A stretch of 33,612 nt of DNA, from contig CAYUVW010000018.1 in the NCBI GenBank assembly GCA_964448405.1, positions 1 to 33,612 of the forward strand, given 5' to 3'. Position 1 is the stretch's first letter, and each line of letters begins with the position of its first letter. A model generated the notes under the pieces. The model saw only the letters and a program-made list of their open reading frames with translations. It made no database searches and was not told where the DNA came from. Shown here in pieces: positions 1 through 8,400 of the stretch. This DNA comes from DAORHV01 sp964448405 (GTDB taxonomy: Bacteria > Patescibacteriota > Gracilibacteria > Peribacterales > Peribacteraceae). Both the position numbers and the translations under genes were made by a program.

Positions 1-29
1 TGTTCGCCGATAAGCGAAGGGCGCCGCAT

Positions 30-491
30 TTAGTTGCTGAGGACGGAAGCGCTTTGGCTGCGAACGCGGGAAGCCATGCTGCGCACGTTGCCGCCGGTGT
101 GGTCGTACTGACCTACTTCCAGGCCGTCGCTAATCAAGCTGCCGGGCATGCGGAGAATATTGGCTACGGTTTTCAACGGACGCAGGCGTACGGCGTCGCC
201 GAGCAGCTCACCTACGTCGCGGCGTGTTCTGGCAAACGGCCCGGAGCCGGGTGCCTCCAACCGCTTATCGACGATTCCTGAAATGCCATAGTCGATGAGT
301 TCGGTTGCGGTACTGAAGGCCGTCAGGCCAATGCCGTACAGCGCTTTGGGGTAGTTGCCGGCTTCCACAGGATCCTTAATATACGTTTGGAGCGTGTCGT
401 TGCCCCAGGTCTTGGCATTCGAGCCCACCTCCTTAAAGAGGTGTATGAGGCGCGTTTCGCCGAAGGCCGATGAGAAAGAGTGGTGGAGCAT
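30..491 (-). CDS. Hypothetical protein, 153 aa, paralogous domain with its upstream neighbour
   Basis: I do not recognise the family. The protein is soluble-looking, with no signal peptide or obvious membrane helix. Around residues 85-125 it has a segment beginning RTRRDVGELLGDAVRL and running to a PGSLISDGLEVG stretch. This aligns with the segment NTRRDLGGLIRNIAHL ... PLSLVRDVGNGV of the upstream 84-aa protein, so the two genes probably share a duplicated domain. Its ATG shares one base with the TAA stop of the upstream gene (TAATG arrangement at 489-493), so the two are translationally coupled. No Shine-Dalgarno is visible. The function is unknown. The pair could be two parts of one ancestral protein or a small complex. 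Confidence 0.6.
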   Translation of the reverse strand: MLHHSFSSAFGETRLIHLFKEVGSNAKTWGNDTLQTYIKDPVEAGNYPKALYGIGLTAFSTATELIDYGISGIVDKRLEAPGSGPFARTRRDVGELLGDAVRLRPLKTVANILRMPGSLISDGLEVGQYDHTGGNVRSMASRVRSQSASVLSN

Positions 492-745
492 TAGCGTTCA
501 ATGGTTTTTGCAACGCCGTTGCCGACGTCGCGTACCAGGCTGAGCGGAGCATGGATGACATTGCCGGCCGCACCGATGACATCCAAGTGCGCGATATTGC
601 GGATCAAACCGCCCAAGTCGCGGCGCGTATTGGCAAGCACGCCTTTACGGGTGCCGACTTCCACAATGTTTTCACCCGTGCGTTCGGACATTCTTCGTAG
701 CAGACGGGATTCAGCGTGGGCCGATAGGGGAGGCTTCATGCGCAT
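491..745 (-). CDS. Hypothetical protein, 84 aa, first gene of a coupled pair
   Basis: This is a small basic protein with no recognised family. It carries the RRDLGGLIRN...PLSLVRDVGNG segment that recurs in the next gene downstream. Two in-frame ATGs lie at 745 and 739. I chose 745 because a TAGAAT hexamer on the minus strand (plus positions 755-760) lies 9 nt before it, a spacing seen at many other starts in this window. It ends in TAA overlapping the next ATG by one base. Its reality is supported by the coupling and by the similarity to its neighbour, not by any known domain. Confidence 0.55.
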   Translation of the reverse strand: MRMKPPLSAHAESRLLRRMSERTGENIVEVGTRKGVLANTRRDLGGLIRNIAHLDVIGAAGNVIHAPLSLVRDVGNGVAKTIER

Positions 746-754
746 GTAAGAGCT

Positions 755-760
755 ATTCTA
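755..760 (-). promoter_or_regulatory. -10-like box TAGAAT, near-leaderless start
   Basis: TAGAAT on the minus strand is followed 9 nt later by the ATG of the 84-aa gene. No good -35 is visible 16-18 nt upstream. Supported mainly by the recurring spacing elsewhere in the window. Confidence 0.4.
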
Positions 761-908
761 CTCCGTAGAAGACGCGCGACAGGTAAAATCCTTACGTTTT
801 TTCACTTCCGCAGCCACTCGATTTTGGCTTGGAAAAGGCATTTTTCTTTTGTCATAGCAGTTCGGCGTGTCATTGGTTTTTCCATCGCGCTGGCGGGGCG
901 CGATCTTG

Positions 909-914
909 TACACT
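909..914 (+). promoter_or_regulatory. -10-like box TACACT before valS
   Basis: TACACT lies 6 nt upstream of the valS ATG at 921, so transcription would begin at or next to the start codon. The -35 region is not obvious. The same hexamer with the same 6-nt spacing precedes the second PurP-like gene. Confidence 0.45.
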
Positions 915-920
915 CTCCAT

Positions 921-3608
921 ATGCTCGAGAAAGCGTACGACCCGCAGGCAGTGGAGGACCGCATCTACAAGATGTGGGAAGACAGTGGTGCGTTCAAGGC
1001 CGACGTGAAGACCAAGAAGAAGCCGTTTACCATCAGCATGCCGCCGCCGAACGCGACCGGACAGTTGCACCTGGGCCACGCCGTCATGTTGGCGCTGGAG
1101 GATATTTTCACCCGTTTCGCACGCATGCAGGGGCGCGAGGCGTTGTGGTTGCCGGGTACCGACCATGCCGCCATCGCCACCGAGAACGTGGTCATTAAGC
1201 AGCTGAAGGCCGGAGGCATGCGCGATCCGCGCAAGGAACTGGGTCGCGAGACGCTCATTGGCAAGATTGCCGAGTTCGTGGAGCAAAGCCGCGGTACCAT
1301 CCGTTCGCAGGTCCGCAAAATGGGTTCGTCCTGCGACTGGTCGCGTGAGCGCTACACCATGGACCCCATGCTCAACCGCTGTGTGAACGAAGTGTTCAAG
1401 AGCATGTACGACGACCAGCTCATTTACCGTGGGCATCGCATTGTGAACTGGGATCCCAAATTGGCCACCACCGTGTCCGACGATGAAGTGGCATACGTGG
1501 AGGAAAAGTCGCCGTTCTATACGTTCAAGTACGGACCGTTCGAAATCGGCACATCGCGCCCCGAAACCAAATTCGGCGACAAGTACGTGGTCATGCACCC
1601 CGATGACAAGCGTTATGCCAAATACAAGCACGGCGACACCTTCGATGCCGAGTGGATCAACGGCCCGGTACGTGCGACAGTCATTAAAGATAAGGCCGTC
1701 GACCCGGAGTTCGGCACGGGTGTCATGACCATTACCCCGTGGCACGATCCGGCCGACTTCGACATTGCCGAGCGCCATGGCTTGGAAAAAGAGCAGGTCA
1801 TCGACTTTCAGGGCAAGTTACTGCCCATCGCCGGCGAATTCGCCGGTATGAGCATCGATAAGGCGCGTCCGCTGATTGTCGACAAGTTGGCTGCCAAGGG
1901 TTTGGTTGTAAAAACCGACAAGGACTACATGCACAACAAGGCCACCAACAGTCGCGGCGGGGGAGCCATTGAGCCGCAGATCAAACTCCAGTGGTTCATC
2001 GACGTGAATCGCCAGGCTGTGGACTGGAAGGGGAAGAAAATGAGTCTGAAGGAAATCATGCACGAGGTCGTGCATGGCGGCAGCATCACCATCATCCCCG
2101 AACGCTTCAACAAGACCTACTTCCACTGGATCGATAACCTGCGCGACTGGTGCATCTCGCGTCAGATCTGGTGGGGGCACCGCGTTCCGGTGTGGTACAA
2201 AGACGGCCAGACGTTCGCCGGTGTGCAAGCGCCCGAAGGGACCGGCTGGGAGCAGGATTCCGACACGCTCGACACCTGGTTCAGCTCGGCAATGTGGACC
2301 TGGAGCACGCTGGTCGACCCGGATTTGCACGACCGTTACGATCTGTCGTTGGAAGAGATTCTGGCTCAGAGCCCCGATTTCCAGAAGTTCCACCCGACCC
2401 AGGTCATGGAGACCGGTTACGACATCCTGTTCTTTTGGGTGGCGCGCATGATTCTCATGACCACGTACGCCACCGGGCAGATTCCGTTCGAGACGGTGTA
2501 CCTGCACGGACTCATCCGCACGCGTGAGGGCAAGAAAATGAGCAAGAGTGATCCCGAAACCATGATCGACCCGCTCGACATGATTTCTAAATACGGTGCC
2601 GATGCGCTGCGCCTATCCATGATCGTGGGCCAGAGCCCGGGCGCCGACTCGCGCCTGTACGAGGAGAAAATCGCCGGATACCGCAACTTCATCAACAAGC
2701 TGTGGAACGCGTCGCGCTTCGTGCTGTTGCAGTGCGAGCAGGCCAAGATCAATCCGTGCGATATCGATACGCTGCCCGCACTGGATACGCTGTCGATTGC
2801 GGACAAGGCGCTGCTGCACGGACTGGAATTGCTCATCGACGACGTGGCAACCGGTCTGGCCGAGTACCGCCTCAGTGAAACCGGCGAGCGTCTGTATGGT
2901 TTCGTGTGGGACTTCTTCTGCGACTGGTACCTGGAGCTCAGCAAGGGCACTTCGACAGGCTCAGTGCCTGCGGCCAACCACGCCGTGCTCGTGCATGCGC
3001 TGCGCCGCATCCTGAAACTTCTGCATCCGTACTGCCCGTTCGTCACCGAGGAACTGTGGGCACAGGTGAAGCCCAAGGCGGCTGGCATGCTCATGAAGGA
3101 GCAGTGGCCGTCGACCAAGCAGGAGCGTCGCGACAAAGATGCATTCGATGCACTGGGTGTGGTGATCGAAGTCATTACCGCCGTGCGGAGGTTGCGCACC
3201 GAGCAGAACGTGGAGCCCGGCAAGAAAGTGTCGCTCATCATTCACAGCCGCAAGCACGCCGCCATGCTGGAGACCCAGCGCGAGCACATCATGCGTCTCG
3301 CCAAGCTGGAGGATGTGAGTATCGATTCCACGCCTGCCAAGCATGCCGATGTCGCCAGCGCATTCCTTACCGACGTAGAGGTTCATTTGCCGTTGGCCGG
3401 ACTGGTCGATGCAGGCAAGGCGAAGGACGGTTTGCTGAAGGAGCAGAAGAATTTGCAGGACTACGTGAAGGTTTTGAAAGCCAAGCTGGGTAACGAGAAG
3501 TTTGTCTCGAAGGCGCCGCCGGAACTGGTGAAGGCCGAGACCGCCAAGCTCCACGATGCCGAAGACAAACTTCGCAAGATCGCGCAAAGCCTTGCATCGC
3601 TAGCGTAA
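921..3608 (+). CDS. valS: Valyl-tRNA synthetase
   Basis: This class I aminoacyl-tRNA synthetase charges tRNA-Val in the cytoplasm, with an editing domain against threonine. The protein is 895 aa, normal for the family. The HIGH motif is HLGH at residues 50-53, after PPPNATGQL. KMSKS lies at residues 539-543. The anticodon-binding domain contains LLHPYCPFVTEELW. The C-terminal arm is the ValS-type coiled coil, with LLKEQKNLQDYVKVLKAKLG and repeated Lys/Glu heptads. I chose ATG 921 because MLEKAYDPQAVEDRIY matches the usual N-terminus. A more upstream in-frame start at 867 would precede the likely -10 box. An odd feature is a short palindrome inserted in frame at 2946-2968, encoding a Gly/Ser/Thr-rich patch just after WYLELSKG. 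Highly confident. Confidence 0.97.
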   Translation: MLEKAYDPQAVEDRIYKMWEDSGAFKADVKTKKKPFTISMPPPNATGQLHLGHAVMLALEDIFTRFARMQGREALWLPGTDHAAIATENVVIKQLKAGGMRDPRKELGRETLIGKIAEFVEQSRGTIRSQVRKMGSSCDWSRERYTMDPMLNRCVNEVFKSMYDDQLIYRGHRIVNWDPKLATTVSDDEVAYVEEKSPFYTFKYGPFEIGTSRPETKFGDKYVVMHPDDKRYAKYKHGDTFDAEWINGPVRATVIKDKAVDPEFGTGVMTITPWHDPADFDIAERHGLEKEQVIDFQGKLLPIAGEFAGMSIDKARPLIVDKLAAKGLVVKTDKDYMHNKATNSRGGGAIEPQIKLQWFIDVNRQAVDWKGKKMSLKEIMHEVVHGGSITIIPERFNKTYFHWIDNLRDWCISRQIWWGHRVPVWYKDGQTFAGVQAPEGTGWEQDSDTLDTWFSSAMWTWSTLVDPDLHDRYDLSLEEILAQSPDFQKFHPTQVMETGYDILFFWVARMILMTTYATGQIPFETVYLHGLIRTREGKKMSKSDPETMIDPLDMISKYGADALRLSMIVGQSPGADSRLYEEKIAGYRNFINKLWNASRFVLLQCEQAKINPCDIDTLPALDTLSIADKALLHGLELLIDDVATGLAEYRLSETGERLYGFVWDFFCDWYLELSKGTSTGSVPAANHAVLVHALRRILKLLHPYCPFVTEELWAQVKPKAAGMLMKEQWPSTKQERRDKDAFDALGVVIEVITAVRRLRTEQNVEPGKKVSLIIHSRKHAAMLETQREHIMRLAKLEDVSIDSTPAKHADVASAFLTDVEVHLPLAGLVDAGKAKDGLLKEQKNLQDYVKVLKAKLGNEKFVSKAPPELVKAETAKLHDAEDKLRKIAQSLASLA
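2946..2968 (+). repeat. REP-like palindrome embedded in valS
   Basis: GGCACT (2946-2951) and AGTGCC (2963-2968) form an inverted repeat around the 11-nt core TCGACAGGCTC. The core resembles the CTTCGACAGGCTCAG / CTTCGACAAGCTCAG repeats I remember as dispersed in many environmental bacterial genomes. It is read in frame as a Gly/Ser/Thr-rich loop of ValS. I found no second copy in the window. Confidence 0.55.
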
Positions 3609-3719
3609 GTTCCAAGGTTTGCGAGCAAAGAAAAGCATCTTTTTTGGAAAGGAACAATCATCTGCTGCGTCATCTAGTGCAGGTGAGACCTTTTCTTTTT
3701 CCTTTTTCCCCTTCGTTGT

Positions 3720-4382
3720 ATGAAGAAATTCCTTTCTTTTTCGCTGATCGGCGCCAGCTTGCTGACGGCAGGCAGTGCGTTTGCCGAGCAGTTTCCATTT
3801 CGCGATAAGCCGTTCCCGGACGTTGCGACGACGCATCCGAGCTTTGCGGCAATCGAATATCTTCGCGAGCACAACATCATCCGCGGATACGTTGACGGTA
3901 CCTTTAAGACCGATCGGCGCCTGAGTCGTGCCGAGTACACGGTCTTGCTGACCAATCCGTTCTTCTTGGACGGCACGGATGCTGAAACGTGTATTCCGGA
4001 GCATTTTCCGGAAGGTGATACACAGATTTACTACTCCGACGTCCATATCGACGATTGGTTCGCCAATGCCGTCTGTCTGGCCACTACCAAGAAGATCGTC
4101 GACGGTTTCCCCGACGGCAACTACCAGCCGCATGAGTACGTGAACTTCGTTCAAGCTGCCAAGATCGCCGCCAACGTCTTTGCTTTCGACATCAAGCAGG
4201 ATGAAACGGTCGATGACTGGTACCTCCCGTACGTGCAGCGTCTTGCGGATCTCAAGGCAATCCCGACGAGCATCAAGCGCTTTGATCAAATCATCACTCG
4301 CGCCGAAGCCGCCGAGATTATCTTCCGTCTGAAGACCAACAATCAGACCAAGGCCTCGGCAAGCTTCAGCAGCCTGAAGTAG
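3720..4382 (+). CDS. SLH-domain surface protein, secreted
   Basis: The 220-aa protein begins with a clear signal peptide (KK, hydrophobic core, SAFA at residues 19-22 then EQ). The mature part is built of S-layer homology repeats. Repeat 1 is around residues 34-78, with FPDVATTHPSFAAIEYL, GYVDGTFK and LSRAEY. Repeat 2 is around residues 100-150, with YSDVHIDDWFANAV and DGFPDGNYQPHEYV. A weaker repeat 3 ends in TRAEAAEIIFRL. SLH domains usually bind cell-wall-linked polymers, so this probably anchors to or forms part of the surface layer. It has almost nothing beyond the SLH repeats, so it may be an anchoring module itself. The 35 nt before the ATG are almost purely T and C, with no Shine-Dalgarno. 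Confidence 0.85.
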   Translation: MKKFLSFSLIGASLLTAGSAFAEQFPFRDKPFPDVATTHPSFAAIEYLREHNIIRGYVDGTFKTDRRLSRAEYTVLLTNPFFLDGTDAETCIPEHFPEGDTQIYYSDVHIDDWFANAVCLATTKKIVDGFPDGNYQPHEYVNFVQAAKIAANVFAFDIKQDETVDDWYLPYVQRLADLKAIPTSIKRFDQIITRAEAAEIIFRLKTNNQTKASASFSSLK

Positions 4383-4435
4383 TCATTGCTTTGCGCCAAG
4401 CGGTCCGCCGTAGCCGAAAGGCAAAGTGGGCCGTT

Positions 4436-5434
4436 TTAGTGTCCGGCGAATTCAAGGATTTCTTCCGCACACCAGACGACATGCTCATCGTTCTGAAAGT
4501 GTTTTCGCGTTGCCAAGAGCAGCGCCTTCGCTGCATCATTTTTGCCCTGAAAATATAATAGTCTGGCTTTACAGCAGTTCAACACGCCCCGCGCAGTGCC
4601 GCGGAATCGTGCGATAGAGCGGTTCATCAATGCCATCTGATCTGCGTGAGAGATCGAGCGTTCTTTACAGCGTAGCGCCATGGATGCGGGAATGTTTTTT
4701 TTCACCAAAAACACGACCGAAGTTGCCACTACGTCCGTGAGCTGAACAAAATCACGCAGCATTTCCATGGTGATATGGATCCATGGGCACCACGCGTGGA
4801 TGTAGTCTTGATGCACGATTACACCGCGGCCGCCGATCAACGACGGGAAAAAGCGTTCTGTCACGACATCATTCACATGCCAGGTTTTCAGAATATCCAA
4901 GAATAGTATCTCAATCGGCTTCCCTGACCATTCTTGGTCGCCCATCTCTCCTTCGTGGATGCATCGGTTTGCCTCGTATCTGGCAGTCAGTGCTTCGAAT
5001 GCCGGTCGGAATGATTCGTTAAGGCGAATGCCTTTCAGAGCTTCCGGGTAGGAGTTCAGCATGTATTGGTTCGTCACGAAGTTGTCGTAGCAGTGAATGC
5101 GAGAATCTTCATGCCCACCGTCATGCAAACCGCATGCCAACGCCTGGAATGATCCGCCCAGAAATGAGCCTCCGTCGATGATCTCGCCTGTGCCTGAGTA
5201 ATAGTCTTTTCCAAGCCAGTACAACAAACGCCGTTCATCGTTTAGCAACATAGCTGGGCAGTCCATAACCACGCGCGGCACAATACTTTCTTGCCAGAAT
5301 TGACGCGTCAAAATATTCCGCGGGTTACCGGGCAGGAGTGACTCAATTTTCCTGAGGACCCGTTGCTTTCTCCTGCGAAATACCGCATTCGGACCATGGG
5401 TTAGTACGACCCAATGCTTTGCATAACGAGCCAC
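4436..5434 (-). CDS. Probable class I SAM-dependent methyltransferase-like protein, 332 aa
   Basis: The closest resemblance I can see is to TylF/macrocin-O-methyltransferase-like proteins. EIIDGGSFLGGSFQALACGL (around residues 83-102) looks like the glycine-rich SAM motif, followed by an acidic strand end in IHCYDNF. IEILFLDILKTW and GGRGVIVHQDYIHAWCPW resemble the later strand and metal/substrate loop. The C-terminal 90 residues are helical, without a recognised domain. The only in-frame start near the N-terminus is GTG at 5434. The gene is convergent to the SLH gene, with only about 50 nt between them. By eye its codons are more AT-rich than its neighbours', which may mean recent acquisition. 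The substrate is unknown; sugars or surface glycans are possible. Confidence 0.55.
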   Translation of the reverse strand: MARYAKHWVVLTHGPNAVFRRRKQRVLRKIESLLPGNPRNILTRQFWQESIVPRVVMDCPAMLLNDERRLLYWLGKDYYSGTGEIIDGGSFLGGSFQALACGLHDGGHEDSRIHCYDNFVTNQYMLNSYPEALKGIRLNESFRPAFEALTARYEANRCIHEGEMGDQEWSGKPIEILFLDILKTWHVNDVVTERFFPSLIGGRGVIVHQDYIHAWCPWIHITMEMLRDFVQLTDVVATSVVFLVKKNIPASMALRCKERSISHADQMALMNRSIARFRGTARGVLNCCKARLLYFQGKNDAAKALLLATRKHFQNDEHVVWCAEEILEFAGH

Positions 5435-5466
5435 ACTAGGATCATCCGCTTGTTTTCAAATCTCTG

Positions 5467-6729
5467 TCAACGTGCATCGACAGTCGGCAAGTTGAACCCC
5501 ATCGTCGTGCCGCTCTTCACTTGCAGCGCCGCCGCCCGCGTGAGTGCGTTACGTCCGAATTTGGTGTGAATGTTGTCTAGCGCCTGCTGCAAATGTTCCG
5601 CGCGCTCATCTTGCGCCGGGTCGTCGAACAGCGAGTACTGCTTGGCTCCGGCCGGCGCCAGCCCGTACAACCCCAGGCTGACCTGGTTGTAGAACTTGCC
5701 ATGCTCCAGTGCTGTTTCCAGGCAGCGTTGGGCCTCGGGCAGGATTTCACTCTCCAGGCGACTGGCTTGGGGCAATCTTCGGCACAGACCGCTGCGGTAG
5801 AAATCGCGGTCGCGTAGCCAGACACACACAATGGAGCACGCCAGTTCTTGTTTGCGCATCTTGAGCACCACGTATTCCAGATGCCGCAGCATGTAGGCCC
5901 GGATGTCCGCCAGCGTGCGGGTGGCCTTAAAGGTGCGGCAGCGCGAAATAGACTTGGGTGCGGCGGGCTCATGGACCAGTTCGTACACGCGTTCACCCGA
6001 TAGCTCACGTTGCAGCTCCAATCCAGGACGTCCGCACACCTCCTGGACCAGCGTTACGTCGGCCTGGACGAAATCCCATGCCGTTTTCCAGCCGTGCAGA
6101 TCGGCGTGCACTTGTCGCCTGCGCCCAATGCCCGGAATGGCGGCTGCCGGACGGTCGCGCAAGAATCGCTGAATATCTCCCTGCAGCACGTTGGTTACGC
6201 CAGCCGGCTTGCGGTACTCGCTGGCCATCTTCGCCAGCGTCTTGCTGGGCCCCACGCCCACCGACACCGAGAGCGCGGTCTGGCGCAGCACATCGGACTG
6301 GGTGGCCTTGGCCCAGACGCCTAAATCGGCCGGGATACCGCCCTGCATGGTTGCCAGATCCAGGAACCATTCATCGATCGACATCTGTTCCACAATGGGA
6401 CACACGTCGCGCAGGATCGATTCGATTTGGGCCGAGGCGATACCGGTCTCGGCGAAGTCGCTGGCCATCTCTATGGCGCCGGGGCACAGCTTGCGAGCCT
6501 CGAACAGCGGCATGCCGGTCTTCACGCCCTTGGCTTTGGCCTCATAGGTGGCCGCGATGATGCAGCCGCCACCCATGCCGATGGCGAACACCGGCTTTCC
6601 TCGTAAGTGAGGGTGCTTGCGTACGATAACGGACGCGAAGAACGCATCGGCGTCCAAATGCGCGATCGCGGAAGGGGAGCATGGCTGCCCCGCCGCTTGC
6701 CGGCGGCTGCTATAGAGCTTGATTCCCAT
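5467..6729 (-). CDS. Y-family DNA polymerase (DinB/UmuC type), SOS translesion synthesis
   Basis: Error-prone polymerase that copies past damaged template bases. The first metal-binding motif is HLDADAFFASV at residues 24-34, and the catalytic motif is SIDE at 117-120 followed by WFLDL. The Y-family nucleotide-binding YEAK...GVKTGMPL region is at about 62-75. The thumb helix-hairpin-helix is around IPGIGRR, and a little-finger domain spans about residues 240-345. At 420 aa it is slightly longer than typical Pol IV. The residue after FFASV is Ile where Pol IV usually has Glu. A tail of about 40 residues contains QYSLFDD, which resembles a beta-clamp-binding motif (QxSLF). It starts 16 nt after the lexA stop, so it is co-transcribed with and controlled by LexA. 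DinB or UmuC assignment is uncertain, so no symbol is given. Confidence 0.9.
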   Translation of the reverse strand: MGIKLYSSRRQAAGQPCSPSAIAHLDADAFFASVIVRKHPHLRGKPVFAIGMGGGCIIAATYEAKAKGVKTGMPLFEARKLCPGAIEMASDFAETGIASAQIESILRDVCPIVEQMSIDEWFLDLATMQGGIPADLGVWAKATQSDVLRQTALSVSVGVGPSKTLAKMASEYRKPAGVTNVLQGDIQRFLRDRPAAAIPGIGRRRQVHADLHGWKTAWDFVQADVTLVQEVCGRPGLELQRELSGERVYELVHEPAAPKSISRCRTFKATRTLADIRAYMLRHLEYVVLKMRKQELACSIVCVWLRDRDFYRSGLCRRLPQASRLESEILPEAQRCLETALEHGKFYNQVSLGLYGLAPAGAKQYSLFDDPAQDERAEHLQQALDNIHTKFGRNALTRAAALQVKSGTTMGFNLPTVDAR

Positions 6730-6745
6730 GGCGATGCGGAGACTA

Positions 6746-7354
6746 CTAGTATCTGCGAATCACGCCCATGACCACGCCCGCCACCTGGAGCTCTTCCAGA
6801 GCGAACAGATCTGGGTATTCCGGGTTCTCGGCTTGCAGGTAGAACTTGCCCTTATCTTTCTTCAAGCGCTTGAGCGTGAATTCGCCGTCCAGGATGCCCA
6901 CAACGATATCGCCGATTTTCGGCGCCTTGGCACGATCGACAACAACAAGGTCTCCTTCCTGGATTCCGGCATTGATCATACTGTCGCCTTTCACGCGTAG
7001 TAGGAAGGTGGACGCACGATCTTTAATCAAATACGTGTCCAGGGAGATCTGTTCTTGGGCGTGCTCTTCCACCGGGGCGGCGAAGCCTGCGGCAATCGGA
7101 CCGAATAACGGCAGCGTCATGACAACCGGCATATCGTTCTCTTGTCCGGCCCCTGCAATGATCTTAATGCGGCCACGCGGGTCCTTTTCGATGTGCCGTT
7201 CAGCCGCAAGCGTGTTGATGACCTTTGCAATGGAGTTCTTGCTCCGTACGCCGAAGGCGATGGCAAGATCGGCCAATGACGGCGAATAGCCACGCTTGCT
7301 TTGAAACTCCGTGATGTAATTCAGGACGGTGCGCTGGTGCGGCGTGAGTGCCAT
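6746..7354 (-). CDS. lexA: LexA repressor, SOS response regulator
   Basis: Represses DNA-damage genes and self-cleaves when RecA is activated. The 202-aa length is normal. The N-terminal winged helix covers residues 1-65, with LTPHQRTVLNYITEF and a recognition-helix region SKNSIAKVINTL. The cleavage site is Ala89-Gly90 in GPIAAGFAAP. The catalytic serine is Ser125 in VKGDSMINAGI, and the general-base lysine is Lys162 in FTLKRLKK. All residues needed for autocleavage are present. It is the first gene of a two-gene operon with the Y-family polymerase. Its promoter carries an inverted repeat wrapped around the -10 box, indicating autoregulation. The leader is about 60 nt, with no Shine-Dalgarno near the ATG. 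Confidence 0.95.
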   Translation of the reverse strand: MALTPHQRTVLNYITEFQSKRGYSPSLADLAIAFGVRSKNSIAKVINTLAAERHIEKDPRGRIKIIAGAGQENDMPVVMTLPLFGPIAAGFAAPVEEHAQEQISLDTYLIKDRASTFLLRVKGDSMINAGIQEGDLVVVDRAKAPKIGDIVVGILDGEFTLKRLKKDKGKFYLQAENPEYPDLFALEELQVAGVVMGVIRRY

Positions 7355-7413
7355 AACGAAGGGGGTTAGGACCCCACGTCGCTCTAGAAGGAGCTTTGAG
7401 GGGCAGGACGAAC

Positions 7414-7449
7414 GTACACCAAAATAGGTGAACGATTGTCCACTGTCAA
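7414..7449 (-). promoter_or_regulatory. lexA promoter with dyad operator around the -10 box
   Basis: On the minus strand a perfect -35 TTGACA (plus 7444-7449) is separated by 17 nt from the -10 TATTTT (plus 7421-7426). The -10 is flanked exactly by GTTCACC and GGTGTAC, a 7-bp inverted repeat with one mismatch and a 6-nt spacer (plus 7414-7433). Binding there would block RNA polymerase. Because it lies before lexA, LexA itself is the natural candidate. The motif differs from the Gram-positive (GAAC-N4-GTTC) and E. coli (CTGT-N8-ACAG) SOS boxes. Confidence 0.8.
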
Positions 7450-7486
7450 ATTAAAAGCGAAAATTCCAGTGTTGGATTTGGTGTGT

Positions 7487-8389
7487 TCACCCGATGGCAT
7501 CTAGGTCACGCTGCTTATTCATTTCGATAAACATGATCGTCCAGACGGTTTGCTTGAAGACGTTCAAATAGGTGAGTCCGTAGGCCAGGCAAAAGACCAG
7601 CACCACTCCCACGATGCCAATGATCGTCCAGGCGATGGCGGGAGCCAAGAACAGCGTCAGCAACGTTCCGAGTCCGAACAGCACCGCCGGCAGAACGATA
7701 ATGACCACCACGTTCATGACGACGCGCAGGCCGATGACCATCATCAACAATGCCAGGAACACCACGTGGCTCAAATAGCTCACCGTAAGCTTGATGCTCC
7801 GGCCGGCAGCCTCGAATACGCCGAGCTTCTGAATGACTACGCCTTCTTCGCTGAAGGAGGCAAAGAATCGCAGGATGCTCGAGATAATCCACAGCAACGT
7901 CGCAATGACAAGTAGGCCCCAGCGCAGTCCTTCGGTGTAGCGCAGAATCAAGGAGCAGGCGGTGATGAAAATGCTGATGCCGCTGAACGCAAAAATTTCA
8001 TGCAGCGTCAAAATGGGGAAATAGTTGTACAAACCCAGAATAAATCCGCCTTCCACCTTTTCCTTTTTATACGCTTTGGCGGCTAATCCGATGATCGCCC
8101 CGTCGCCGAGACTGGGTACGAACAATTCGACGATCAGCAGCAGAATGAAGGCGACGAGTATCGTAACGAACGCCCACATCGGGACGAGATCGTACAGAAT
8201 GATCCAGTCGTCCAGCAGGCCCACCTCGTGGCCGGCGATATACGCATAGATGAAATACAGCTGGTATCCAAGCAGCTTTAAATCCAAAAGCAGCGCGAAG
8301 ATCGTCCGGAAAAATCCCCATGCGCGCAGCGTGCGTTCCGTGGTGGTAATCCTCCACGCCTCAGCGATGATTTCGCGGGGAGTCAGCAT
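7487..8389 (-). CDS. Polytopic membrane protein, 300 aa, unknown function
   Basis: Long hydrophobic segments throughout predict about six to seven transmembrane helices, for example around residues 25-50, 70-95, 125-155, 158-175, 200-235 and 240-285. A short cytosolic N-terminus reads MLTPREIIAEAWRITTTERT. The layout resembles DUF4013-like or other glycerophosphoryl/membrane-organising families, but I cannot assign one. It begins 11 nt after the stop of the LCP ligase gene, without a Shine-Dalgarno. This makes it the second gene of a cell-envelope operon and suggests an envelope role. Translation may depend on coupling to the upstream gene. Confidence 0.75.
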   Translation of the reverse strand: MLTPREIIAEAWRITTTERTLRAWGFFRTIFALLLDLKLLGYQLYFIYAYIAGHEVGLLDDWIILYDLVPMWAFVTILVAFILLLIVELFVPSLGDGAIIGLAAKAYKKEKVEGGFILGLYNYFPILTLHEIFAFSGISIFITACSLILRYTEGLRWGLLVIATLLWIISSILRFFASFSEEGVVIQKLGVFEAAGRSIKLTVSYLSHVVFLALLMMVIGLRVVMNVVVIIVLPAVLFGLGTLLTLFLAPAIAWTIIGIVGVVLVFCLAYGLTYLNVFKQTVWTIMFIEMNKQRDLDAIG

Positions 8390-8400
8390 ATGGCGCAGGA

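Noticed and set aside
870..1778. Long open frame of 302 codons opposite valS
   Set aside because: It is the mirror of the ValS codons, has no family resemblance, and overlaps an undoubted essential gene.
7480..7491. Second LexA-like dyad (GGTG-TGTT-CACC) at the end of the membrane-protein gene
   Set aside because: The half-sites have the wrong orientation and spacing compared with the lexA operator, and no promoter is next to it.
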